From Branchiostoma floridae (Eukaryota; Chordata; Leptocardii; Amphioxiformes; Branchiostomatidae), in assembly GCF_000003815.2 (NCBI RefSeq), contig NC_049979.1, positions 33,834,479 to 33,890,764 of the forward strand: DNA of 56,286 bases. Reading direction: 5' to 3'. Made by a program: the position numbers and the translations under genes. Shown here piece by piece: positions 53,501 to 56,112 of this stretch. Under the pieces are notes generated by a model. The model was not told the origin of the DNA. It made no database searches and saw only the letters and a program-made list of their open reading frames with translations. Each line of letters opens with the position of its first letter. Position 1 is the stretch's first letter.

Positions 53501-55388
53501 AACAACACACTCAGCGCCAGCCTTCAGACCCTGGAACATCTTCGCTCCAACAACTGGCTGGACAACCGGACCCGAGCCGTCTTCATGGAGACAGTTCTGT
53601 ACAACCCTCACGCCAACCTCTTCGCTGTGGTTACCATGACAACGGAGTTCAGCATCACCGGGCATGTCTCCATGGCAACAGAGCTGGTGACCTTCAGGAT
53701 CCACCACGATGGGCAGGTCCTGCTGCTGGTTCTACGGATGGTCCTGATGATCCTCCTGCTCTTCAGCCTGGTCAGGGGAGGTGGGTGTACCAGCCTGGTC
53801 AGGGAAGGTGGGGGTATTCATCTTTACTGTTAATGGCCACTACATATAATCCCCTGTGCGTAATGCAAGAATGTTGCTGACATCAGTAGTATACAGTTCA
53901 TTTTTGCCCCCAAACAAAGTTTTACTGAACCTCATGTTTCACCCGATGAAGATATCAATCAGCCATCAATGAATCATGTTTTTATCTAGGGTTGATTAAG
54001 GTATAGCCTGTGTTTACACAAGCTCTCGTTGGCTGGGCTTAATTACCCCTCCCCGAGCGGCGGTAATCGTATGGCCGGCCGCTAGGGGCGCGATTTTAGT
54101 CAGGCTAGATTAAGGTAGAGCTACACATGTAGGTGTGATTCTGTCATTGTTTGTAAGACGTAAATTATAGTATATGACTCTAGAATGAATGGTTATGTAT
54201 TTTACAAATGGGCAGATAAAGTTTAACATTGGTTCCTTGTTTTAACTACTTTCCTTCCCCCACCCAGTCCTGAGGTTCAACACATACGTGATTGCCTACC
54301 TGACAGACCCCTGGAGCTGGCTGGAGATACTCACCATCACCACAGGCATGGCCACCATGGGGCTGTACTTCCGCGCCCAGAGCACGGCAGACGAGGTCTC
54401 CGTACAGGAGGGCCGAGCCGTGTTCCAACTGTACCGAAGCGCCGCCATGTGGTACCAGGTGTACACGTACCTGCTGGGCACGCTCACCTGCTGCACCTTG
54501 GTCAAGTTCATCCGCCTTCTCAAGTTCAACAAGCACGTCAACGCACTGCTGTACACCATGAAGAAGACGGCAAGGCCTCTCATCAACTTCTTTGTCATGT
54601 CAGGCATCGTCTTCACGGCATTCGCACTAGCAGCTNNNNNNNNNNNNNNNNNNNNNNNNNNNNNNNNNNNNNNNNNNNNNNNNNNNNNNNNNNNNNNNNN
54701 NNNNNNNNNNNNNNNNNNNNNNNNNNNNNNNNNNNNNNNNNNNNNNNNNNNNNNNNNNNNNNNNNNNNNNNNNNNNNNNNNNNNNNNNNNNNNNNNNNNN
54801 NNNNNNNNNNNNNNNNNNNNNNNNNNNNNNNNNNNNNNNNNNNNNNNNNNNNNNNNNNNNNNNNNNNNNNNNNNNNNNNNNNNNNNNNNNNNNNNNNNNN
54901 NNNNNNNNNNNNNNNNNNNNNNNNNNNNNNNTCCGTTTGCCGTTTTAAAAGAGAGCTCGCCGATCTGGGGCCCTGCAATTTTCCTGTCCTTCCAGTGCAC
55001 TATGCAGTTCATCCTCCTGTCCATGTTCATGACCATCATCATGGATGTGTACATGGAAGTGAAGGGCGACAACCCCGAGGATGTAGGCATGATGGGTTTC
55101 CTGTGGGAGGAGGCGTGTGGGGTCGCACACAAGATCAAGGTCAAATCAAACAGGCCTAAAACGCAGCCGCCAGCAGATAGGGAACGTCAGTTCACTCAGC
55201 TGGACCAGATGCATGAGCTGTTAGAAGAGCTGGACAGAAAGGAGAAAAGTAGAGAAAAGGAAGAGAAAAGAAGAGAAAAGAAAGAGAAAAGAAGAGAGGA
55301 AGAAGAGAAACGTATAGAGAAGAGAAATAGAGAAGAGAGGAACAGAATGCTGCGGTACTCCGAGAGCCCTAGCTTGTGGTTTGTGTGA
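9431..55388 (+). CDS. Polycystin-1-like receptor with TSP1, F-type lectin, EGF, REJ, GPS, PLAT and channel domains (39 coding segments)
   Basis: Spliced gene joined from GT/AG sites and phase agreement. Segments: 9431-9479, 14006-14176, 14720-14875, 16349-16541, 18329-18567, 19836-20034, 20790-21022, 21911-22144, 22797-22929, 23529-23769, 24284-24512, 24906-25092, 25846-26029, 26856-27030, 27836-27981, 29233-29343, 29961-30098, 30970-31090, 32571-32653, 33656-33958, 34215-34430, 35472-35790, 36053-36180, 36886-37104, 37844-37951, 38555-38733, 47135-47200, 47475-47582, 48020-48233, 48602-48725, 48900-48965, 49372-49559, 50155-50232, 51071-51304, 51717-51885, 52553-52738, 53442-53780, 54268-54635, 54932-55388. 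The start ATG has A at -3 and an in-frame TAA 21 nt upstream (9410). The product has 2278 residues before the N gap and 151 after it. Polycystin-1 proteins are membrane receptors cleaved at a GPS site that can pair with TRPP channels; this role is inferred from family membership. The least certain junction is the end of segment 3 (weak donor). A small exon could have been missed in a long intron, but no phase conflict demands one. Confidence 0.9.
9519..9717. mobile_element. Foldback element, GGCCxGGC family (copy 2)
   Basis: It lies in intron 1. The left arm has CCACATTTTCATACCGGGGC then CCGGCCAGGCAG. The right arm has TCCACAAACAGCCCGACCAG then GCCTTGGTTTGGAAATGTG. The arms are imperfectly complementary. 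Confidence 0.6.
9718..11127. other. Intron 1 sequence, nothing recognised
   Basis: No coding, RNA or clear repeat signal is supported in this part of intron 1. The stretch 10280-10440 is somewhat GC-richer (ACCCCCAGATTCAACCGGGG) and may be an unidentified interspersed repeat. Confidence 0.4.
11128..13720 (+). repeat. ~2.6-kb minisatellite of a 17-bp unit in intron 1
   Basis: The consensus unit is TAGTGTCCGTACCCCTG. Well over 100 degenerate units run through intron 1, with occasional TTTTCTGTACC variants and interspersed CCATTGCATGCAGTGTCC blocks that form a higher-order repeat. The long Tyr/Thr/Gly-rich minus-strand frames over it are artefacts of the repeat. Confidence 0.95.
13825..13950 (-). 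mobile_element. tRNA-derived SINE relic
   Basis: Read on the minus strand it starts GTGGCGTAACTGGTAGAG, an A-box-like tRNA head. It continues through a damaged B-box region to GGGAAAGACACTTTACACAA, a core shared with the SINEs at 23995, 29395 and 34915. It lies just upstream of exon 2. Confidence 0.6.
14720..14875 (+). CDS. Exon 3: thrombospondin type 1 repeat (residues ~74-125)
   Basis: The exon reads [18 protein letters not shown] followed by [11 protein letters not shown] and ends near MSCNS. This is the TSP1 pattern of spaced tryptophans, the C-S/C-G core, an R-x-R strand and paired cysteines. TSP1 modules bind glycosaminoglycans and matrix proteins. The start follows a good acceptor (TTTTTGTGCAG) in phase 1. 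The end is less sure: a phase-1 donor (A/GTTCAG) after 14875 keeps the frame into the next exon, while the stronger-looking GTAACT after 14880 would break it. Confidence 0.8.
14934..15194. mobile_element. Degraded TACTGTAAATG-family MITE
   Basis: The left side reads AATGCAGAAATGTTAGCAG. The right side has CGCGAAATTAAATCCCCGCG and ends ATGCATTTACAGTA. It is related to the element at 8698-8891 and lies in intron 3. Confidence 0.5.
15245..16225. mobile_element. Mariner-like non-autonomous element with ~185-bp inverted ends
   Basis: The left end reads CGAGGGTGGTTCAAAAAGTA and the right end CTTTTTGACCCACCCTCG, flanked by TA on both sides, as in Tc1/mariner insertions. The inverted arms run inwards to about 15428 and 16044 (TTGAAATATCTCAATTT; GACCACACCCTTGG). 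At 981 bp it is shorter than a full mariner, and I see no transposase frame. Confidence 0.8.
16349..18567 (+). CDS. Exons 4-5: first F-type lectin (fucolectin/F5-8C) domain (residues ~126-269)
   Basis: Exon 4 (16349-16541) reads [17 protein letters not shown], then [13 protein letters not shown] and [12 protein letters not shown]. Exon 5 (18329-18567) reads [41 protein letters not shown] and LHICEVHVF. These are the hallmark strands of the F-type lectin fold. The likely fucose-contact residues are the His of SCIHT and the R-x-D...R of [10 protein letters not shown]. The vicinal Cys pair usual between D and R is replaced by non-Cys residues. The intron between the exons is phase 2 and the outer borders are phase 1. 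Confidence 0.88.
16780..17613 (+). mobile_element. Possible DIRS/gag-type retroelement fragment
   Basis: A 118-codon frame at 17257-17613 contains [20 protein letters not shown] and later [13 protein letters not shown]. These resemble a gag-like protein of retroelements common in marine invertebrates (pattern L-T-W-x-x-F-V-x-G-E-L). There are no neighbouring reverse-transcriptase motifs. It lies in intron 4 and is a weak assignment by recall only. Confidence 0.3.
17614..18328. other. Rest of intron 4, nothing recognised
   Basis: AT-rich sequence without gene, RNA or clear repeat structure up to the acceptor of exon 5 (ATATCTGCAG). Confidence 0.4.
18781..19002 (+). repeat. 222-bp interspersed repeat with internal hairpin (copy A)
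   Basis: It begins GGCATCCAGGTAATTTAGAT and ends GGACGGAGGCCAATGATGAG. Inside, AGCAGTTAGTTACTCAAGCA pairs with its near complement TTGCTTGAGTAACTGCT. Copy B at 20162-20384 is in the same orientation and differs at only a few positions. Confidence 0.85.
19003..19835. other. Intron 5 remainder, nothing recognised
   Basis: No coding or RNA feature seen. The minus-strand frame around 18874-19161 overlaps repeat copy A and has no family match that I can defend. Confidence 0.4.
19836..21022 (+). CDS. Exons 6-7: second F-type lectin (fucolectin/F5-8C) domain (residues ~270-413)
   Basis: Exon 6 (19836-20034) reads [26 protein letters not shown] and [12 protein letters not shown]. Exon 7 (20790-21022) reads [43 protein letters not shown] and LCEVQIFRG. 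The domain has the same two-exon layout, phases and internal splice position as the first lectin domain, so the pair is a tandem duplication. It keeps the vicinal CC, but the second sugar-contact Arg is Trp (CCTEW), the Asp is Glu, and the His position is SRT. Fucose binding therefore looks impaired; this is inference from the known F-lectin motif. Confidence 0.88.
20162..20384 (+). repeat. 223-bp interspersed repeat with internal hairpin (copy B)
   Basis: Near-identical to 18781-19002. Copy A lies after the second exon of lectin domain 1, whereas copy B lies between the two exons of lectin domain 2. The repeats are therefore not simply part of the exon duplication. Confidence 0.85.
21023..21746. 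other. Intron 7, unidentified sequence
   Basis: Minus-strand frames at 21316-21612 and 20873-21304 are longer than average here but carry no motif that I recognise. They may be decayed transposon sequence. Confidence 0.35.
21747..21899 (-). pseudogene. Antisense SRCR-domain fragment in intron 7
   Basis: On the minus strand the frame reads [20 protein letters not shown], then CREF, then ATTYGRLG before a stop. This is the W/C-G-T-V-C-D-x-x-F...A-x-V-x-C-R core and Y-G-x-G element of a scavenger receptor cysteine-rich domain. The opening Trp and the C-terminal half are missing. It lies on the opposite strand to the polycystin gene, ending 12 nt from the exon 8 border. It is probably a broken, inverted exon copied from an SRCR gene. 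Confidence 0.7.
21911..22144 (+). CDS. Exon 8: two EGF domains, the second calcium-binding type (residues ~414-491)
   Basis: One symmetric phase-1 exon encodes two six-cysteine EGF modules. The first starts [11 protein letters not shown] and continues [14 protein letters not shown]. The second starts [16 protein letters not shown] and continues [17 protein letters not shown]. The DIDE start and the C-x-D-x4-Y-x-C-x-C pattern mark a calcium-binding EGF with a possible Asp hydroxylation site. The acceptor is TATATACAG and the donor ACAG/GTTTGT. EGF pairs often act as spacers between lectin heads and the membrane-proximal part. Confidence 0.92.
22196..22750 (+). repeat. Imperfect ~45-bp tandem repeat in intron 8
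   Basis: About a dozen degenerate units carry TTAGTGxGACTGTCATTTAG, then CxCCAGGGACAGGxATG. Unit length varies through small insertions. It ends about 45 nt before exon 9. Confidence 0.85.
22797..27981 (+). CDS. Exons 9-15: REJ (receptor for egg jelly) region (residues ~492-923)
   Basis: Seven exons (22797-22929, 23529-23769, 24284-24512, 24906-25092, 25846-26029, 26856-27030, 27836-27981) give about 430 residues. Recognisable pieces are [34 protein letters not shown] with [28 protein letters not shown] and [13 protein letters not shown]. Length, spaced Cys and Trp, and position upstream of a GPS fit the REJ module of polycystin-1, PKDREJ and sea urchin egg-jelly receptors, built from Ig/FN3-like folds. 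The ligand cannot be read from sequence. Several N-glycosylation sequons are present. Confidence 0.8.
22930..23528. other. Intron 9 with a GC-rich patch
   Basis: About 23055-23235 is markedly CpG-rich for the window (CGATACGGGTGTTCCGGACC; GCGCCTTCGGCCGTCGGGCG), suggesting an inserted repeat or an unmethylated island. No frame is supported. Confidence 0.45.
23995..24272 (+). mobile_element. tRNA-derived SINE adjoining exon 11
   Basis: The tRNA head contains GGTCACGGGTTCAATTCC, a clear B box. It is followed by CAATGGGAAAGGCATTAAAT and GTTTCCTCACTCCACC, then a tail through GGATGGGCTTTGCCTTCCAA. The element stops about 12 nt before the exon 11 acceptor. Confidence 0.7.
24535..24808 (+). repeat. 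GGAT/GATG microsatellite followed by GGAA run
   Basis: Long runs of GGATGGATGGAT with GGTGGGTGGGCTTTGG interruptions, then GGAAGGAAGGAA. It starts about 20 nt after the exon 11 donor. Long Met/Asp/Gly/Trp frames over it are repeat artefacts. Confidence 0.97.
25243..25472. mobile_element. Palindromic MITE, AACGCTA...TAGCGTT family (copy 2)
   Basis: The right half is clear: ACAACGGATATAGGTTACCC then CACAGATAAAGGTGAACTAG. The left half is diverged (TTCGTAGGGTAGCCTTTATC). It lies in intron 12. Confidence 0.75.
26030..26855 (+). repeat. Intron 13 with CA/CG microsatellite
   Basis: About 26466-26562 is a (CA)n run interrupted by GTGCGCGCGCGCA. The rest of the intron has no recognised feature. Frames crossing it with His/Thr repeats are artefacts. 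Confidence 0.9.
27270..27485 (-). mobile_element. Repeat related to the element at 41687-42950
   Basis: The right side, CAAGACCCCCCATGCAGACC, and CTGAATTCAGCGTAAATCG are the complement of AGGGTCTGCATGGGGGGTTC and ACGCTTAACGGTGAATTCAG at 41698-41745. It lies in intron 14 in the opposite orientation. Confidence 0.6.
27982..29027. other. Intron 15, nothing recognised
   Basis: AT-rich sequence with A-runs (GAAAAAAAATGAAAATAAAA). No coding or structured element is supported. Confidence 0.4.
29028..29188. mobile_element. Foldback element, GGCCxGGC family (diverged copy 3)
   Basis: The left arm GGTCACATTTCTGTCCGGCA with GGGCAGTTTTGGGGAACAAA is inversely related to the right arm TTTTCCACAACCATCCTGCC with TTGGGGATTGTGACC. 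It ends about 45 nt before exon 16. Confidence 0.5.
29233..35790 (+). CDS. Exons 16-22: GAIN-like membrane-proximal region (residues ~924-1353)
   Basis: Exons 29233-29343, 29961-30098, 30970-31090, 32571-32653, 33656-33958, 34215-34430 and 35472-35790 encode about 430 residues between REJ and the GPS. Features include an early helical part ([27 protein letters not shown]-like stretch in exon 18), the strand motif [19 protein letters not shown] and repeated N-x-T/S sequons (NNGT, NDT, NNT). Together they resemble the GAIN fold that holds the cleaved GPS in place. Exon 20 carries a 19-codon tandem duplication (33797-33910). The exon 16 start is set by phase 0 and acceptor TCTTTAAAG; that short exon is the least certain here. 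Confidence 0.78.
29395..29620 (+). mobile_element. SINE relic
   Basis: GAGTTTGACTCCTGGTTGAA resembles a B box, and CCTTGGGAAAGGTTCTTCAT followed by GACTTCCCTCCCACC matches the core of the other SINEs here. It lies in intron 16. Confidence 0.6.
30099..30969. other. Intron 17, possible 3' end of a retroelement
   Basis: At about 30150-30215 AAATCTTTATTGACACGACA with AAAGCACAGCGGCTTTCG looks like the reverse of a transposon 3' end (tail TTTATT on the minus strand). No coding part is seen. The rest holds no recognisable feature. Confidence 0.3.
31386..32522 (+). repeat. 61-bp minisatellite, ~18 units, in intron 18
   Basis: Very regular units contain ACTTCACACTGGTCCTGTCC, CTGGTGCTGAACTCA and CACTGATTATCCTCCTACTG. 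The period is 61 nt (for example CTACTG at 31445 and 31506). Two main variants differ at AAATGCACAC versus CATTCACAC. It ends about 50 nt before exon 19. Confidence 0.97.
33063..33631. mobile_element. Possible TAGCCTGG-ended foldback with nested MITE
   Basis: TAGCCTGGTTACCATCTGGG at the left and its near complement CCAGATGGTACCCAGGCTA at the right could be terminal inverted repeats. The same end sequence bounds the short hairpin element at 38841-38954. The interior includes the MITE at 33379-33585. Confidence 0.5.
33379..33585. mobile_element. Palindromic MITE, AACGCTA...TAGCGTT family (copy 3)
   Basis: TTCACCTTTATCCGTAGGGT then AACCTATATCCGTCG on the left. AATCTAGGTTACCCCACGGA then CTAAGGTGACCTAGCGTTA on the right. 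It lies in intron 19. Confidence 0.8.
34431..34914. other. Intron 21, first half
   Basis: Contains TCTGTGGAACAGTGGAGAAA and CAGTTAAATTGTGGAACTAC, which faintly recall the 3' end of a LINE reverse transcriptase (K-L-W-N-x-L). The frames are too broken to assign. Confidence 0.3.
34915..35195 (-). mobile_element. tRNA-derived SINE
   Basis: On the minus strand the head reads CACGTGGCACAGTGGAAGCA. The B box is AGAGTTCAAATCCTGCC, followed by CTGGGAAAGGAGCTTTGCTT and CTCACTTCACTCAGGTG. Same family as the SINE at 23995, in intron 21. Confidence 0.7.
36053..37104 (+). CDS. Exons 23-24: GPS autoproteolysis motif and first membrane helix (residues 1354-1469)
   Basis: Exon 23 (36053-36180) ends [18 protein letters not shown]. 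Exon 24 (36886-37104) continues [19 protein letters not shown]. Together they give the classical C...W...GC...SN.TH..C.C.HLT pattern. Cleavage is expected between Leu1413 and Thr1414 (HL/T), leaving an extracellular N-terminal fragment held non-covalently on the membrane part. Exon 24 then encodes a hydrophobic helix ([19 protein letters not shown]) followed by basic residues (RKADR), the first membrane span. This matches the order in polycystin-1 and PKDREJ. Confidence 0.93.
36524..36770 (-). mobile_element. Second-type tRNA-derived SINE with C-run
   Basis: On the minus strand it reads AGTGCAATGAGGTAGTGAGT, then ATGTCATGAGTTCCATCCCC (B-box-like), then AATGTGAGAAAGATAGCGAT. It ends near GAGCTATTGAAATGGAGATG and the C-run at 36524-36538. 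It lies in intron 23. Confidence 0.5.
37118..37230 (+). repeat. Short tandem duplication in intron 24
   Basis: TCAAACACATTTTTGAAATT near 37131 recurs as TCAAACGCATTTTTGAAATT near 37206, with similar flanks (TGTATGCTTTCC and TGTATACCTTCC). The unit is about 75 bp. Confidence 0.7.
37844..47582 (+). CDS. Exons 25-28: PLAT/LH2 domain (residues ~1470-1622)
   Basis: Exons 37844-37951, 38555-38733, 47135-47200 and 47475-47582. Motifs in order are [83 protein letters not shown] and [12 protein letters not shown] is a cytoplasmic beta-sandwich that binds lipids and proteins just after the first helix of polycystin-1 proteins. The domain is broken by an 8.4-kb intron after the first base pair of a Trp codon (TG/G). 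The phase-2 join restores W-Y-L-S-K, a conserved strand, which supports the link across the long intron. Confidence 0.92.
38153..38378. mobile_element. Palindromic MITE, AACGCTA...TAGCGTT family (copy 4)
   Basis: AACGCTCGTTCACCTTTATC then CGCGGGGTAACCCATATCCG on the left. CAATGGATATAGGTCACCTT then AAAGGTCAACTAGCCTTA on the right. It lies in intron 25. Confidence 0.8.
38841..38954. mobile_element. 114-bp hairpin MITE with 9-bp target duplication
   Basis: Arms of 49 nt, TAGCCTGGGTACCATCCGTA... and ...TACGGATGGTACCCAGGCTA, pair with only a few mismatches around a 16-nt A/T loop. ACAACAGAC directly flanks both sides (38832-38840 and 38955-38963), a clean 9-bp target-site duplication. It sits about 100 nt inside intron 26. 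Confidence 0.9.
39017..39358 (+). repeat. Left arm of 7-kb-spaced inverted repeat, CCTGCAGG palindrome array
   Basis: The unique part starts AAGCTCCATCTTAAGATTGG. From 39180 it becomes an array of TTCCTGCAGGAA palindromes with GCGTTTTT spacers, ending GCAGGAATGGCCTT. The reverse complement is at 46339-46650. The Phe-Leu-Gln-Glu frames here are artefacts of the repeat. Confidence 0.95.
39359..40950. other. Intron 26 part, nothing recognised
   Basis: No coding, RNA or clear repeat structure beyond AT-rich sequence. Confidence 0.4.
40955..41110 (+). mobile_element. tRNA-derived SINE (tRNA-His-like head)
   Basis: TGTGGCGACAGCGGTAGCGT is A-box-like. CTGGATTTGTGATCCGG folds as an anticodon arm with GTG in the loop. 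GCTGGTTTGAAGCCTGGGAG is B-box-like. It continues into non-tRNA sequence with CACCAGATATCGAACCCTTT. It is not a functional tRNA, as no acceptor stem closes. Confidence 0.55.
41139..41300. repeat. Long hairpin, ~50-bp arms
   Basis: GGAAAGGAATATACACCGGT then AAGCTTGTACGGGCTAGACG (left) is the complement of TCGTCTAGCCCGTACAAGCT then TCCGGTGTATATTCCTTTCC (right). The loop of about 60 nt contains a C-run and an A-run. A second C-run with similar flanks follows at 41350. Confidence 0.9.
41417..41525 (-). repeat. Interspersed repeat, inverse of 54005-54107
   Basis: CTAGCCTGACTAAAATCGCG then CTCCTAGCGGCCGGCC, ending GTGTAAACACAGGCTA. The same sequence runs the other way at 54005-54107. Confidence 0.75.
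41687..42950 (+). mobile_element. Composite repeat element with GGTAACGCTTAACGG arrays at both ends
   Basis: The left edge ACAGAAGAGGGTCTGCATGG and right edge GGCATGCAGGCCCTCACAGA are imperfect inverted ends. GTAACGCTTAACGGTxAATTCAGG repeats fill 41720-41815 and 42755-42915. The centre has about three diverged ~250-bp units sharing TGAAACxCCxTTTxCTGCAT and CATATTTTTACC. No protein is seen. Confidence 0.65.
42985..43083 (-). mobile_element. tRNA-like SINE head
   Basis: On the minus strand TTTTAGCTTGAGTGGTAAAT (A-box-like) is followed by GCCCAGGTTAAAATCCTGGG (B-box-like, in a T-arm stem). The acceptor ends do not pair well, so a SINE is more likely than a tRNA gene. Confidence 0.5.
43084..44109. 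other. Intron 26 part, nothing recognised
   Basis: The stretch 43508-43735 has several copies of GATCAAGGAG/GATCAAGTTGG in a loose cluster. No gene is supported. Confidence 0.4.
44110..44445 (-). mobile_element. LINE reverse-transcriptase C-terminal fragment
   Basis: Minus-strand frame 44441-44226 reads [18 protein letters not shown] then [19 protein letters not shown]. This is the R-x-C-x-x-C...E-D-E-x-H-F-x-x-x-C-x-x-Y-x-x-x-R pattern at the end of many LINE proteins. After one frameshift the frame continues to [20 protein letters not shown] and CFKR before a stop. It is 5'-truncated and dead. This family differs from the LINE at 3020-4231. Confidence 0.75.
44446..46338. other. Intron 26 part with small hairpins
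   Basis: GATACTGATAGCCA (44699-44712) pairs with GGCTATCAGTATC (44736-44748). AAAAGTACTGTAC (45794-45806) pairs perfectly with GTACAGTACTTTT (45814-45826). No gene or RNA family is recognised. Confidence 0.6.
46339..46650 (-). repeat. Right arm of 7-kb-spaced inverted repeat
   Basis: It starts AAGGCCATTCCTGCAGAAAT and ends CAATCTTAAGATGGAGCTT, the near-perfect reverse complement of 39017-39358. The main difference is one missing ~30-nt unit of the palindrome array. Both arms lie in intron 26. Confidence 0.95.
46651..47134. other. End of intron 26, nothing recognised
   Basis: AT-rich up to the exon 27 acceptor (AATGGTTGCAG). Confidence 0.4.
48020..50232 (+). CDS. Exons 29-33: membrane helices 2-5 of the polycystin-1 core (residues ~1623-1846)
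   Basis: Exon 29 (48020-48233) has [19 protein letters not shown] and [19 protein letters not shown], the family motif leading into helix 2. Exon 30 (48602-48725) gives a helix in [18 protein letters not shown]. Exon 31 (48900-48965) ends with the LPWW motif. Exon 32 (49372-49559) has the helices [20 protein letters not shown] and [19 protein letters not shown], with the conserved I-x-Q-P-x-K. Exon 33 (50155-50232) is an acidic, Pro/Thr-rich cytoplasmic linker. These follow the usual polycystin-1 order of PLAT, helices 2-5, then the channel part. Confidence 0.9.
48255..48570 (+). repeat. ~75-bp tandem repeat in intron 29
   Basis: Four to five diverged units carry ATACAGTCAAACC, ACAAGTGACCACCTCTAC and AAGGACCACCTGGCC. 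It ends about 30 nt before exon 30. Confidence 0.85.
49560..50154. other. Intron 32, nothing recognised
   Basis: No repeat or coding feature supported. Confidence 0.4.
50630..51015. mobile_element. Possible foldback in intron 33
   Basis: CCGGACCTGAACCTGGACCG near 50690 and AGGTCCAGTTTTTCTGAACC near 50979 are imperfectly inverse, with GGTGGGTAATTATAACCAGT and GTTTTGTACCCTTAGTTGGT near the edges. Weak. Confidence 0.35.
51071..53780 (+). CDS. Exons 34-37: first channel helix and polycystin (TOP) extracellular domain (residues ~1847-2155)
   Basis: Exon 34 (51071-51304) has [20 protein letters not shown] followed by SYTERS, the S1-like helix. Exon 35 (51717-51885) has [23 protein letters not shown] and [11 protein letters not shown]. 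Exon 36 (52553-52738) has a Gly/Ser/Asn-rich loop starting [10 protein letters not shown]. Exon 37 (53442-53780) has [37 protein letters not shown] and the helix [19 protein letters not shown]. This is the conserved polygonal extracellular domain of TRPP proteins. The end of exon 37 is ambiguous because its splice donor is duplicated 27 nt downstream (after 53807). Confidence 0.92.
51886..52552. other. Intron 35, nothing recognised
   Basis: No coding, RNA or repeat element supported. Confidence 0.4.
52739..53441. other. Intron 36, nothing recognised
   Basis: AT-rich with no recognised element. The exon 37 acceptor is CCATCTCTGCAG. Confidence 0.4.
54005..54107 (+). repeat. Interspersed repeat, inverse of 41417-41525
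   Basis: It starts TAGCCTGTGTTTACACAAGC and ends GGCGCGATTTTAGTCAGGCTA. GGCCGGCCGCTAGGGGCGCG is shared with the complement of the other copy. It lies in intron 37. Confidence 0.75.
54268..55388 (+). CDS. Exons 38-39: channel helices around the gap and charged C-terminal tail
   Basis: Exon 38 (54268-54635, running into the Ns) has [40 protein letters not shown] and [20 protein letters not shown]. These correspond to S3-, S4- and S5-like helices. After the gap, 54932-55388 gives the S6-like helix [17 protein letters not shown], a linker, and about 55 residues of almost only K, E and R (from [12 protein letters not shown] to [10 protein letters not shown]), which should form a long charged helix or coiled coil. 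The stop is TGA at 55386. The pore helix and filter are not sequenced. Whether the two parts are one exon is unknown: the frame runs through the Ns but the gap length may be nominal. Confidence 0.85.
54636..54931. other. Assembly gap (296 N)
   Basis: A run of N characters lies inside the channel part of the gene, between S5-like and S6-like helices. It hides the pore helix and selectivity filter and perhaps an intron. No conclusion on ion conduction can be drawn. Confidence 1.
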
Positions 55389-55484
55389 AACATCTTATTT
55401 TCATATATTATTGGTCCACAAGCCTCTAAGCAAGTCACAAATTCTTCATGTTTCAGCTTTCGAGATGAACAAAACAAATGGACA

Positions 55485-56112
55485 AATGTATCATAACCAA
55501 ATAACAAATGTGTCATAAAACTAAAGATGACAATTGTATCACTACCAGGTATGACAAATGTATCATAACAATACTGATACGAAAAATGTATCATAACCAG
55601 ATGTGACAAATATATCATAACCAGGCTGATATGACAAATATACTGATATGACAAATGTATGATAACCAGATATGACAAATGTATGATAACCAGATATGAC
55701 AAATGTATCATATCCCGATATGAAATATGTATCATAGCCAGATATGACAAATGTATCACTACCAGATATGACAAATGTATCATAACAATACTGATATGAA
55801 AAATGTATCATAACCAGATGTGACAAATATATTATAACCAGACTGATATGACAAATATACTGATATGACAATGTATCATAACCAGATATGACAAATGTAT
55901 GATAACCAGATATGACAAATGTATGATAACCAGATATGACATATGTATGATAACCAGATATGACAAATGTATCATAACCAGACATGACAAATGTATCATT
56001 ACAAGATATGTCAAATGTATCACCATATTTGACAAATGTCTCAATGATTAACCTGAGATATGACAAATTTGTCCTAACCAGACATGACAAATAGAAGATA
56101 ACCAGATATGAC
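55485..56112 (+). repeat. 24-bp minisatellite downstream of the gene
   Basis: The unit is GATATGACAAATGTATCATA followed by ACCA, in about 25 degenerate copies. A longer period is also visible: the block with CAATACTGATATGAAAAATG recurs at 55568 and 55787. It starts about 100 nt after the stop codon. No AATAAA was seen between stop and window end. Confidence 0.95.

Noticed and set aside
54296-55144. Minus-strand frame through the Ns
   Set aside because: Antisense shadow of a clear channel exon; its length depends on unknown bases.
55196-56090. Minus-strand Ile/Ser/Tyr-rich frames
   Set aside because: Shadows of the charged C-terminal tail and of the 24-bp minisatellite.
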